Assembly (NCBI GenBank): GCA_000404785.1
Contig: ASNI01000081.1
Span: 1 to 9,013, forward strand
From: Cloacimonetes bacterium SCGC AAA252-N17
Lineage (GTDB): Bacteria; Cloacimonadota; Cloacimonadia; JGIOTU-2
Length of the DNA stretch: 9,013 nt
Direction: 5' to 3'
Both the position numbers and the translations under genes were made by a program. Shown here in pieces: positions 1-7,097 of this stretch (the first letter of the stretch is position 1; every line of letters begins with the position of its first letter). Below the pieces are notes generated by a model. That model saw nothing but the letters and a program-made list of their open reading frames with translations. It ran no database searches and had not been told where the DNA came from.

Positions 1-210
1 CATCCTAACAGCCCTTGGGAAAGAGGAACCAATGAAAACACTAATATGCTAATTAGAGACTTTTTCCCTAAAGGAACAGACTTTAGTAAAGTTAGTAAGA
101 AAGAAATTAAGAAGGTTCAAAACATGTTGAATGAAAGACCAAGAAAAACCTTGAATTGGCTAACTCCTAAAGAGGTATTTAATAATTTAATTGTTGCAAT
201 AAAAACTTGA
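1..210 (+). CDS. IS30-family transposase, C-terminal fragment (5' end outside window)
   Basis: Frame 1 is open from the first base to a TGA at 208-210 and gives the last 69 residues of a transposase. The sequence has the conserved IS30-family C-terminal block: SPWERGTNENTN near its start, then FFPKGTDFSKV, then LNERPRKTLNW and TPKEVF. In this family the Glu of the NEN triplet (residue 12 of the fragment) is expected to be the last member of the DDE catalytic triad. The enzyme would cut and join the ends of its own insertion sequence. The gene is cut only by the window edge, with no internal stop or frameshift, so the element may be intact. Its final 24 bases overlap the 3' end of the convergent gene at 187-933. 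Confidence 0.93.
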   Translation, partial: HPNSPWERGTNENTNMLIRDFFPKGTDFSKVSKKEIKKVQNMLNERPRKTLNWLTPKEVFNNLIVAIKT

Positions 211-933
211 ACCTACCATATTATATCTGAAATTATCCTGATTGAATATCATATAAAAGAGCCAATCACCTGGTGCCATTGTTTCCGGAAGAGTAATTGT
301 GACCAGATAACAAGCTCCAGGATCCATAGTGTTCCATCCGGTTGCTGTAATAAAATCACCATCTTTCATAAGCCCAAATGGAGTTGTGTCTGTAACAAGA
401 GTACTGGTAGGATTCATGCCCATAGGATATACATATGTGTTTGCTGTTGTTCCCACATTCGCACTTGAGGGCCATAATGAGCAAACAGTAGGAACAGTGT
501 TAGTAATCATAAAATCTGCTACAAAATCATAAGGGGGACCTGGAACTGCTGCATGCAATGTAGTTGGTCCAGTTGGAATAGAATGTGATGAAGTATTAAA
601 AGTTGCAGAAAAGCTATGAGGTGAAGTTACACCCCAGCTATCAGCAACCCAACTATATTTCCAACCATTACTATATATATAAACCTCATTTAATGAAGAA
701 AGAGTATGTGTAATAGGAACAGTGCCATAAACATAGGTATTCGTGCAAACTAAGGGAAGATTGTTTGGTGTAACCATTGTAGCTGTAATTGGATCCATTT
801 TTGTACCTCTTTGTATGCTAGAGCCAATGATACTAACACCAAGTCTGTCTTGCTGTTCTGTAATATTCGAATTTCCCAAACAAATTTGAGAAATAAGAAA
901 TGAGATAGATAAAATAAACACAATTTTTTTCAT
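187..933 (-). CDS. Secreted protein of unknown function, probably 3'-truncated by the IS30 insertion
   Basis: This 248-residue protein starts with a clear Sec signal peptide: KK, a hydrophobic run at residues 4-19, and likely cleavage near G20-N21. The Cys at 18 is not in a good lipobox. The start ATG (931-933) has an AAGGAG ribosome binding site (complement of 943-948, 9-base spacer). The mature part is rich in Thr, Ser, Asn, Tyr, Trp and Pro and low in Lys, as in beta-sandwich extracellular proteins. I recognise no named domain. NTYVY occurs twice (residues 65-69 and 165-169), suggesting two weakly related modules. The last seven or so codons (SSFYCNN) and the stop lie within the transposase gene and probable IS end, so the natural C-terminus may be missing. 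No Gram-negative-type C-terminal sorting domain is visible. The dispersed repeat at 996-1076 lies upstream. Confidence 0.72.
   Translation of the reverse strand: MKKIVFILSISFLISQICLGNSNITEQQDRLGVSIIGSSIQRGTKMDPITATMVTPNNLPLVCTNTYVYGTVPITHTLSSLNEVYIYSNGWKYSWVADSWGVTSPHSFSATFNTSSHSIPTGPTTLHAAVPGPPYDFVADFMITNTVPTVCSLWPSSANVGTTANTYVYPMGMNPTSTLVTDTTPFGLMKDGDFITATGWNTMDPGACYLVTITLPETMAPGDWLFYMIFNQDNFRYNMVGSSFYCNN
193..217. mobile_element. Probable right terminal inverted repeat of the IS30 element
   Basis: The transposase gene of IS30-family elements usually ends inside or next to the right terminal inverted repeat. Here the block from GTTGCAAT through ACTTGAACCTACC covers the last codons, the stop and a few following bases. 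It resembles the remembered IS30-type end (GTTGCA...ACTTGAA...). The exact outer edge (about 215-218) is inferred, because the left end of the element is outside the window and cannot be compared. Confidence 0.45.
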
Positions 934-995
934 GATCTTTTTCTCCTTATCTTTTTTTTAGTTTTTTTTATGAGATCTTCAAAATAGTATTCGCG

Positions 996-1076
996 TGTCA
1001 TTCCTCCCGATATATCGGGAATTGGGAATCCACAAACCTTTATTTCTACTGGATTCCCGTTTACACGGGAATGACA
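996..1076. repeat. 81-bp palindromic dispersed repeat (dRS3-like GTCATTCC...GGAATGAC element)
   Basis: The outer arms TGTCATTC (996-1003) and GAATGACA (1069-1076) are perfect inverted repeats. Inside are a perfect 16-bp palindrome, TCCCGATATATCGGGA (1005-1020), a stem GGGAATCC (1024-1031) with GGATTCCC (1051-1058), and a small hairpin TCCCGT (1055-1060) with ACGGGA (1065-1070). The last two overlap, so they are alternative folds. The ATTCCC...GGGAATCC core resembles the dRS3/REP-like small repeats scattered between genes in many bacteria. Open frames through it, such as one reading CHSRVNGNP, are typical false genes of such repeats. It lies between two genes on the minus strand and could form RNA structure in a transcript. 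Confidence 0.8.
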
Positions 1077-1230
1077 AGTTAGGTGAATTTTCCATATTTT
1101 GCAGATTTCTTTTTTTAGTTTTTTCTTCATTTCGCCTAATTCATATTTATCAACTAAAAATTATATTCTTCACAATTTTTATTTTAAATAAATTAAACAC
1201 GCTAAATAAAATTTTCAATTAGAAATTATG

Positions 1231-3117
1231 TCAAGAACTTTCTTCGTTTATTAGCAATTTATTTAATTTAGCTTTAATTTTTTTCTTAAAATAATAGTAT
1301 TTTGGATTTTTAGTTTCAGGATTACAGCGATTAATCGCTTCATAAGCTTTTTTATAGTTCTTTATATTATAATAAACTGCACTTAGATTTATTAGCGCTT
1401 CTTCGAATTTTGGGGAGATTTCAAGAACTTTATTATAATACTCAATTGCTTCTTGATGATTATCCAATATTTCATAACAGGATGCAAGATTATTTATTAT
1501 GTAGATATGGTATGGATGATTGGTGTATGCTTTTTGAAAATCCGTAAAAGCCCTATCAATTTGGTTAAGCTCATAATAGGCAATTCCTCTATGCCAATAA
1601 ACCGGTATTCCTGTTGGAGACATATTGTAAAATCTTGGATCTATTTCCGAAATTGCTATAATTTGTGTTCTCAGATCCATTACCCGTCTTGCCTGTAAAG
1701 CAAAAAAGAGATGTGCTTCTGATTTCAAACGATGATATCCAAACCACATTATGGTAGATAAAAGACATAAATTTATAATTATTATACCAATTGAGAAAAA
1801 ATGTTTTACCGGCTTTTTTGCAGGAAAATATTTGTTATAAATAACAGTAACTATTGAAAGTATGAAGATAAATACAATTGAATGAAAAATTCTTTCTTTG
1901 GGAAAACTGAATGATGAAATAACTATATAACCAATAAATCCAAAAAGTAAAAAAAGCGAAAGTAATTTATCATCTCTTTTTGTGCTTTTTGAGATGATTT
2001 TCAAAATGTAGTATATTACTAAAATAAAGATTGATATATAAAAGACAAATCCGGCTATACCTATTTCAGCTAAAACCCAGAAAAAATCATTATGTGGCCT
2101 GATATACTGGTAAGCACCCTGCTCTGTTTTCATTCCTGTTACACCGTATTTGGGGAGCATTATTTTCCAATTTCCTACCCCTACGCCAAATAATGGATAT
2201 TCCTTTATCATTGGGATTGTTTTTTTCCAAGCTTTCAGGCGGACATCAACTGAGGTTCCAGTTGCAGTAATATCCTTTCTACTCATACTAGAACTTATCA
2301 TAGGTTTGGGTAATACGAATGCGCTAACTATCAATATAATAATGAATAAACTCAACAGTATAAACTTTTTTGAAAATAAAACTTTTCTATAGAATAATTT
2401 ATTTTTAGAAAAAAAGATTATAAACAATAAAGAGAAAAACGAAATAATAATAGCCAACCAAACTGACCTGGTTTTTACAATAGTTATCATAAAAAATGAA
2501 AAACAAATTGAGATAAAACTTGGGATTATCCATTTTCTTGAGAATGTCGAATATCCGTATAATACAAAAGGTAATGTTAGGAAAAGGATGGATGAAAAAA
2601 GATTTCTATTTGTAAAAGTAGAATACACTACATCAACCCCAGGAATGAAATAAAAACCATTAAAAAAGTATTGTATTAATCCAATGCTTGCAAGGATTAT
2701 AGAACTGATAATTATTGTTTTACATACGATTTTAATGTTATTCTCATTATAATTTAAAACTAAAACTGCAGAAATAAACAGGATAGAAAACAAAATAACT
2801 TTTGATAAATCAAAAATTCCTTCTGTAATATTTATCGTGTTTATTAGAGAAATAGCTGAAAAAATGATGTATCCTAAAAAAGATATAAAGATGATTTGCC
2901 TGAAAATATAAAATTTTTCTTTATAAGCTTTTGACCTGGCAAGCAGAATTATATTCACAATAAATAAAATAAATGTTAGAAATAAAATTCTTATGGTCAT
3001 TACCGGATCGATTGTTTTGGTTAAATACAATAAGGGTAAAATAATAATTGATGAGATTGTTAAAAAAAATAATTCAAACTTGTTTGTTCTAATTTTGCTC
3101 ATTTTTTGGATCATCAC
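1231..3117 (-). CDS. O-antigen ligase/polymerase-like (Wzy_C) membrane protein with C-terminal TPR repeats
   Basis: The protein (628 residues from the furthest start) has about 12-13 hydrophobic segments over residues 13-460 and a soluble C-terminal region. The segment with RLKAWKKTIPMI and GVGVGNW (residues 293-317), followed by RPHNDFFWVLAEIGIAG (340-356), is the conserved Wzy_C/WaaL core. R340 and H342 match the Arg/His positions typical of these enzymes. FTNRNLFSS (168-176) and TRSVWLA (216-222) are further family marks. Residues 505-600 form about three TPR units (GIAYYELNQIDRAFTDFQKA; EAIEYYNKVLEISP). The family transfers or polymerises lipid-linked glycans on the outer face of the inner membrane. 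The acceptor (lipid A core, protein or glycan) cannot be told, and no glycan gene lies nearby. The furthest start is GTG (3115-3117), directly followed by ATG (3112-3114), with another ATG at 3100-3102. None has a clear Shine-Dalgarno site. The gene is much richer in A and T than the genes to its right. Confidence 0.85.
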   Translation of the reverse strand: MMIQKMSKIRTNKFELFFLTISSIIILPLLYLTKTIDPVMTIRILFLTFILFIVNIILLARSKAYKEKFYIFRQIIFISFLGYIIFSAISLINTINITEGIFDLSKVILFSILFISAVLVLNYNENNIKIVCKTIIISSIILASIGLIQYFFNGFYFIPGVDVVYSTFTNRNLFSSILFLTLPFVLYGYSTFSRKWIIPSFISICFSFFMITIVKTRSVWLAIIISFFSLLFIIFFSKNKLFYRKVLFSKKFILLSLFIIILIVSAFVLPKPMISSSMSRKDITATGTSVDVRLKAWKKTIPMIKEYPLFGVGVGNWKIMLPKYGVTGMKTEQGAYQYIRPHNDFFWVLAEIGIAGFVFYISIFILVIYYILKIISKSTKRDDKLLSLFLLFGFIGYIVISSFSFPKERIFHSIVFIFILSIVTVIYNKYFPAKKPVKHFFSIGIIIINLCLLSTIMWFGYHRLKSEAHLFFALQARRVMDLRTQIIAISEIDPRFYNMSPTGIPVYWHRGIAYYELNQIDRAFTDFQKAYTNHPYHIYIINNLASCYEILDNHQEAIEYYNKVLEISPKFEEALINLSAVYYNIKNYKKAYEAINRCNPETKNPKYYYFKKKIKAKLNKLLINEESS

Positions 3118-3541
3118 TTTTTAACAAAAATTTTTTAATTCACAAAAAATCATATTAATATACTCCCAAAAAATAAATTATGTTGTGTCAACTTTTTTGA
3201 TTGATAAATTGGATATTGATAGTACTGACTATATTTTATGCTCTGGTTACTAAGCCCTTTAACCTGTGAAATTCATTTTCTATTTCACTGGGATTTAATT
3301 TTTGTTTATTTTTTTGGTTAACATGATTAATTTACAATACCTTTATGAAGAAATCATAAATTTCTTTGTCAAATATCTTCTTCAATATTAAGTAGAAATT
3401 TGAACCCTGTCGTTTAATTTATGCACAAAACAGTGCAGTGATTTTAATAAAATGATGCATAATAATCTTCTGATAAGCAATATCTTCGTGATAAATCTCT
3501 CAATGCAACATTATCACAAATCGAGAAACTTATTACATCAA
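3118..3541. other. 424-bp stretch without a supported gene
   Basis: This AT-rich gap separates the O-antigen-ligase-like gene from the acyl-CoA synthetase gene, both on the minus strand. No frame longer than about 35 codons looks functional. A small inverted repeat TGCAC/GTGCA (3422-3426 and 3433-3437) lacks a T-run and is not a convincing terminator. The only coding-like signal is the minus-strand remnant listed at 3236-3418. A plus-strand frame of 33 codons ending near the synthetase stop has a plausible amino-acid pattern (KQYLRDKSLNATLSQIEKLI) but no start codon. Confidence 0.6.
3236..3418 (-). pseudogene. Possible decayed coding remnant with one in-frame stop
   Basis: Reading the minus strand from 3418 down gives 28 sense codons (with QGSNFYLILKKIFDKEIYDF), a TAA, then 31 more codons in the same frame. 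These end in LNPSEIENEFHRLKGLVTRA and a stop at 3236-3238. The second half is hydrophilic, with a pattern like the C-terminal tail of a real protein. There is no start codon or ribosome binding site. It could be the tail of a dead mobile-element or accessory gene, or chance in AT-rich DNA. I do not recognise a family. Confidence 0.22.
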
Positions 3542-5236
3542 TTAATTCGTATATAAATATCTTTTGACCTTTTTTGTGGGGGTCTTCTCAAAGGGATCTG
3601 GCTGCTCGATCATTTTAAGTATCCTTGAGAAAGATGACATCTTGCTATTGACTTCATTCCTCATCTTTTCAAGCATCTCTTCAATTCGCTTTGCTATCTG
3701 CGTTTCCGTCATTTTTTTATTCTTGAATTCCGAATCAAGCTCTTCATAATTTAGATGAACACGTGCAACAAGCTGTCCGTTTTCTTGATAAACCAGAGAT
3801 TCGAGCACATCGTCATATTGATTGAGCTGTGATTCTATCTCCTCAGGATAGATATTCTCACCACTCGGACCAACGATCACATTTTTTAATCTTCCGATTA
3901 TAAATAAATACCCATCGTTATCTATATAACCGAGATCGCCGGTTTTCAGCCATCCTTCTTCAGAAAATATTTCTTTTGTTCTTTCCGGGTCTTTATAATA
4001 ACCCTTCATCACATTGCCGCCCTTGACCCATATCTCACCTTCACCTGTTTTCTTATCTGGTTTATTAATTTTTACTTCTACTCCGGGAATGATTATGCCT
4101 GTAGATCGGAATTTGGTATTTTTCACTCCGCTCCCTGCAATCATTGGGGAGGTTTCTGTCAACCCGTATCCGATCGCATAGGGGAATTTCCCCTCACGCA
4201 AAAATTTCTCTACCTCGCTGTTCAATCCGGCGTCGCCTATGCCGAAGAATTTCATCTCTCCCCCAAAAAATTTCATCACTTTTTTCGCAGCTAATTTATG
4301 AAGTTTTTTTCGCACTGTAGGCACTTTCATTAATTGTCTGATCAGTCCGCTTTTGGATAATTGAGGAGCAATTCTAAGTTTATATATTTTCTCTATGACA
4401 AGAGGAACTGTAAGCATCATTGTGGGTCTTATTTTTTGTAAAACCGGCAGTAACACGCGTGCAACGGGCGGTTTATCAAGATAATATATTGATGACCCGC
4501 GAATAAATGGGATTAAAAAACCAATGGTAAATTCATAGGAATGAGAAAGTGGAAGGATCGAAAGTAATCTGTCGTCTTCTGTCACATTTTGAATTTTCAG
4601 TGTGGCTTCTGCATCAAAAATAAAATTCTTGTGTGTGAGTTCAACTCCTTTTGAATGACCTGTGGTGCCGGATGTATAAATAATAGATGCAACATCATCT
4701 TCTTTAAGAGAACCCTGGGCCGGATATAGAAGTTTCATTGCGGAATCTCTTAATTTTGAAAATTCGACCCCCCCTTCCTTAATTATCTCTTTAAGTTTAT
4801 CTGTTGTTGTATTTGGGGGAATAATACTGAAATCATTGATATGAAATATCGTTCTCAAACTCTCCATCTCTACATCTTCCAGTTTGTTATACTGGTCCTG
4901 AGAGATGAAGATCGCTTTTGCCTCGGAATGCCTGATAATATGACGAATCTCATTTGCATGGAATTCTGGAAGGATTGGAACAGCGATTGCTCCAAGTGTT
5001 GTAATCGCAAAAAATGCAATACCCCACTGAGGTTTGTTTTCAGAAAGTATAGCAACTTTGTCGCCTTTTACGATTCCTCTTTTTTGTAATATCTTTGAGA
5101 TAATATCCACTTTTTCCCCAAATTGCCTATAAGTAATTGGATCACCACCTACCATTGAAAGCGCAATATTGCTTCCGTATTGTAAGACACTGTTTTGAAG
5201 TACATTCTTGAAGGTTTTTTGTTCATTTTTTTTCAT
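3542..5236 (-). CDS. Long-chain acyl-CoA synthetase (AMP-forming fatty acid-CoA ligase)
   Basis: This 564-residue member of the ANL superfamily should activate a fatty acid with ATP to an acyl-adenylate and then form acyl-CoA, on the inner face of the membrane or in the cytoplasm. All core motifs are present. The ATP-binding loop is YTSGTTGHSKG (187-197) and the adenine-site motif is YGLTETSP (357-364). Ribose-binding TGD (432-434) is followed by the hinge stretch GRLKNVIVGPSGENIYPEEI (448-467). The C-terminal A10-like motif TPTKKVKR (552-559) carries the likely catalytic Lys at 556. Length and motif wording (GENIYPEEIE) fit the long-chain FACS group. Short-chain or other aryl/acyl substrates cannot be excluded. 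The ATG (5234-5236) has an AAGGAT ribosome binding site (complement of 5241-5246, 4-base spacer). The gene is transcribed alone and is divergent from the sigma-factor operon. Confidence 0.93.
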   Translation of the reverse strand: MKKNEQKTFKNVLQNSVLQYGSNIALSMVGGDPITYRQFGEKVDIISKILQKRGIVKGDKVAILSENKPQWGIAFFAITTLGAIAVPILPEFHANEIRHIIRHSEAKAIFISQDQYNKLEDVEMESLRTIFHINDFSIIPPNTTTDKLKEIIKEGGVEFSKLRDSAMKLLYPAQGSLKEDDVASIIYTSGTTGHSKGVELTHKNFIFDAEATLKIQNVTEDDRLLSILPLSHSYEFTIGFLIPFIRGSSIYYLDKPPVARVLLPVLQKIRPTMMLTVPLVIEKIYKLRIAPQLSKSGLIRQLMKVPTVRKKLHKLAAKKVMKFFGGEMKFFGIGDAGLNSEVEKFLREGKFPYAIGYGLTETSPMIAGSGVKNTKFRSTGIIIPGVEVKINKPDKKTGEGEIWVKGGNVMKGYYKDPERTKEIFSEEGWLKTGDLGYIDNDGYLFIIGRLKNVIVGPSGENIYPEEIESQLNQYDDVLESLVYQENGQLVARVHLNYEELDSEFKNKKMTETQIAKRIEEMLEKMRNEVNSKMSSFSRILKMIEQPDPFEKTPTKKVKRYLYTN

Positions 5237-5311
5237 GTTTATCCTTATTTGTCCTCATGTAGCGAATAAATTTTACAATTAGATTTGTAAACACATGCGA
5301 ACACAGCACAT

Positions 5312-5339
5312 CAAGTAAAAAAGGAACATATTCTGTCAA
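5312..5339 (-). promoter_or_regulatory. Candidate sigma-70-type promoter for the acyl-CoA synthetase gene
   Basis: On the minus strand a perfect -35 box TTGACA (complement of 5334-5339) is followed after 16 bases by TACTTG (complement of 5312-5317), a weak -10 match. It lies about 75 bases upstream of the synthetase start, in the 237-bp divergent gap. In AT-rich DNA such a match can arise by chance. Confidence 0.27.
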
Positions 5340-5473
5340 TTTAAAAATTATTAATATTTTACTTGCAGTAAAAGTGCGGATCTGGCAAATTTGAGTATCA
5401 TAAAAATCATGAAAAAAATGAATTTAAACTTTTTACTGGCTAACACATCTAAGATAATAAACGAAAATTGAAA

Positions 5474-5992
5474 ATGGATTCTATTCGGCTTAATCAACTG
5501 ATTGAAGAAAATTATCAAAAGATCTTTTTGCTTGCATTAAAGATGTTGAAAAATTATGAAGATGCGGAAGATGCAACACAGGAAATTTTTTTGAAAGTCT
5601 ATGAAAATATTAGTTCATTTCGACAAGAAGCAAAGTTCACGACCTGGATATACAGGATCGCATTGAACCATATTTATTATATGAGCACAAAGAGAAGTAG
5701 AGAACTCAACCAGTTTCCGGATGCCCACGAACTGCGTACAGAGATGAATGAAAATCCCTCATCTGTACTTCAGGAAAAGGAGCTTTTTGAATCACTGGAA
5801 AAGGTTATTGATTCTCTTTCTCCACGCCAGAAGGAAGTCTTTGTAATGCGATATTATAATCAGCTTCCTTTTAAAAAAATCGCACAAGTGCTGGGAAAAA
5901 GTCTGGGAACCGTGAAAAGCAACTATTTTTTTGCTATGCAAAAGATAAAAATTAATTTACAGGACCAAAACCTGATCAATTTTCAGGAGTAA
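5474..5992 (+). CDS. ECF-family RNA polymerase sigma factor (sigma-70, extracytoplasmic function)
   Basis: The 172-residue protein has the two-domain ECF layout. Region 2 covers residues 12-75, with the core-RNA-polymerase and -10-recognition motifs DAEDATQEIFLKVY (30-43) and FTTWIYRIALNH (56-67). A variable linker spans 76-105. Region 4 covers 108-162, with LSPRQKEVFVMRYY (115-128) and the helix-turn-helix KKIAQVLGKSLGTVKSNYFF (134-153) for -35 recognition. It would direct RNA polymerase to a small regulon, often including its own operon. I choose ATG at 5474-5476. An in-frame TTG two codons earlier (5468) is a less likely start. No clear Shine-Dalgarno site precedes either. The stop is 2 bases before the anti-sigma start. 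Confidence 0.95.
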   Translation: MDSIRLNQLIEENYQKIFLLALKMLKNYEDAEDATQEIFLKVYENISSFRQEAKFTTWIYRIALNHIYYMSTKRSRELNQFPDAHELRTEMNENPSSVLQEKELFESLEKVIDSLSPRQKEVFVMRYYNQLPFKKIAQVLGKSLGTVKSNYFFAMQKIKINLQDQNLINFQE

Positions 5993-5994
5993 CT

Positions 5995-6576
5995 ATGAAG
6001 TGTATAAATAAAAATATTTTTCTCTATTATTTGAATGATGAGCTTTCATCACGAAAGAAAAAGCAAATTTCCGCACATCTTTCGGAATGTAAGCTCTGCA
6101 GAAAACAGCTTGAGCAATGGGAAAAGGTTTTGAATATTACCCAACAATTTATTGATCAGGATATGAAAATTCATCCTGCACCTCCCCACGCTCATATCAC
6201 ACAGCAATTTGGAAAAGTTCCCCCAAAGCCAGACAACCTATTCTGGATAAGATACTGGACAAAGCCGGCACTTGCTACTGTTGCAGTTCTCTTTGCATCA
6301 CTGATGATCTTTTTCCTTTCTCCTCGATCAGTACCCACACCGCAGGAAAATTATTATGTTATCGACAATGTTGCATATACAGAAACTATCTCCTTGAGCG
6401 ATGTTTACCTTAACAATCTTGAAATAATGTATCTTCAGGAAATATATGAGAACGAAGAATTGACAGATGATATTCTTTATGGTGATTGGCTGTATTATGA
6501 AGATGTTTTGAATGATCTTAACCAGGAAGAATTAGAAGAATTGATAAATAAAATGTATGATAACGGCATTACATAA
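5995..6576 (+). CDS. Membrane-anchored zinc-finger anti-sigma factor
   Basis: The 193-residue protein has a cytoplasmic N-terminal zinc-binding anti-sigma (ZAS) domain with C3 and the motif H28-x3-C32-x2-C35 (HLSECKLC). Next come a linker, one transmembrane helix at about 91-109, and an outer domain at 112-193. In this family the ZAS domain clamps the cognate ECF sigma factor at the membrane until a signal releases it. The outer domain is odd: about 20 Asp/Glu against one or two Lys/Arg, with many Tyr, ending in two predicted helices (NLEIMYLQEIYENEEL; NQEELEELINKMY). The AGGAG site (5985-5989) lies in the last codons of the sigma gene, five bases before the ATG, so the two genes are likely translationally coupled. 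Specificity for the upstream sigma factor is inferred from context. Confidence 0.9.
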   Translation: MKCINKNIFLYYLNDELSSRKKKQISAHLSECKLCRKQLEQWEKVLNITQQFIDQDMKIHPAPPHAHITQQFGKVPPKPDNLFWIRYWTKPALATVAVLFASLMIFFLSPRSVPTPQENYYVIDNVAYTETISLSDVYLNNLEIMYLQEIYENEELTDDILYGDWLYYEDVLNDLNQEELEELINKMYDNGIT

Positions 6577-6590
6577 TTTTAGGAGTTATA

Positions 6591-7091
6591 ATGAATAAAA
6601 CAATTTTACTGATTGTTGCAGGTATGTTGATATTTTCTTCAGTTGCGTTTACTCAGCCGTGGGTGTCACACCCTATGGGCGAGAATAAAAAGATCATTAT
6701 GCAACTGCGGAATCTTGAGCTGCTGAAAACTCTCGATCTCACTGAAGAACAAAGCATGAAAGTGCTTCCAATCATTAAAGATATTGATAAACTTATGAGT
6801 GAATTTTATGATACTCATCATCAAATTATGAAGGAACTTGAAACTGCGTTGGACAACAACAATAAAAAGGCAGTGACCAAGAATATTGATAAGCTTCTTC
6901 AGCAGGATGTTGAGCTAAATAAAAAGAAAGCGGTACTGTACAAAAAGCTCCGAGATGAAATAACAGAAGATAAATTTGCTCGTTATCTCATATTTATACA
7001 AAGATTTGGAAGAGAGTTGCAGGATAAGATCAAAATGATGAGAGAAAGCGGCCAATTCCCGAGTCATCCCAAGAATTTTCAGAATAAATAG
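6591..7091 (+). CDS. Periplasmic LTXXQ-type (Spy/CpxP/heavy-metal-sensor-like) helical protein
   Basis: The 166-residue product begins with a signal peptide (hydrophobic residues 5-19, cleavage about 19-21). The mature part is almost wholly helical and charged. LDLTEEQ (48-54) is the LTXXQ motif that marks the Spy/CpxP fold. A second, related turn, EITEDKF (123-129), is followed by a helix with conserved-looking FIQRFGRELQDKI. The mature protein has about 21 Lys, 6 Arg and 22 Asp/Glu. Relatives are periplasmic chaperones or metal sensors controlled by envelope-stress systems. Its place after a sigma/anti-sigma pair suggests it senses or relieves the stress that frees the sigma factor. AGGAG (6581-6585) lies five bases before the ATG, and the gap to the anti-sigma gene is 14 bases. 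His residues at 76-77 and Met-rich stretches could bind metal, but no defined site is visible. Confidence 0.83.
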   Translation: MNKTILLIVAGMLIFSSVAFTQPWVSHPMGENKKIIMQLRNLELLKTLDLTEEQSMKVLPIIKDIDKLMSEFYDTHHQIMKELETALDNNNKKAVTKNIDKLLQQDVELNKKKAVLYKKLRDEITEDKFARYLIFIQRFGRELQDKIKMMRESGQFPSHPKNFQNK

Positions 7092-7097
7092 CTTATT

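Noticed and set aside
930..1130. Minus-strand open frame of 66 codons across the dRS3-like repeat
   Set aside because: The protein is made of repeat-derived words (CHSRVNGNP, GFPIPDISGG), and AAAAAA-rich flanks supply the rest. It has no signal of selection for coding.
995..1222. Plus-strand open frame of 75 codons over the same repeat
   Set aside because: It reads the palindrome on the other strand (LDSRLHGNDK) and then AT-rich sequence. It is a typical false gene from this repeat class.
3422..3437. Small inverted repeat TGCAC...GTGCA as a terminator for the acyl-CoA synthetase gene
   Set aside because: Five-base arms and no T-run on either strand after it. Too weak to call.
4841..5089. 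Plus-strand open frame opposite the acyl-CoA synthetase gene
   Set aside because: It lies entirely inside a strongly supported gene on the other strand, with Cys-rich, low-complexity composition and no start signals.
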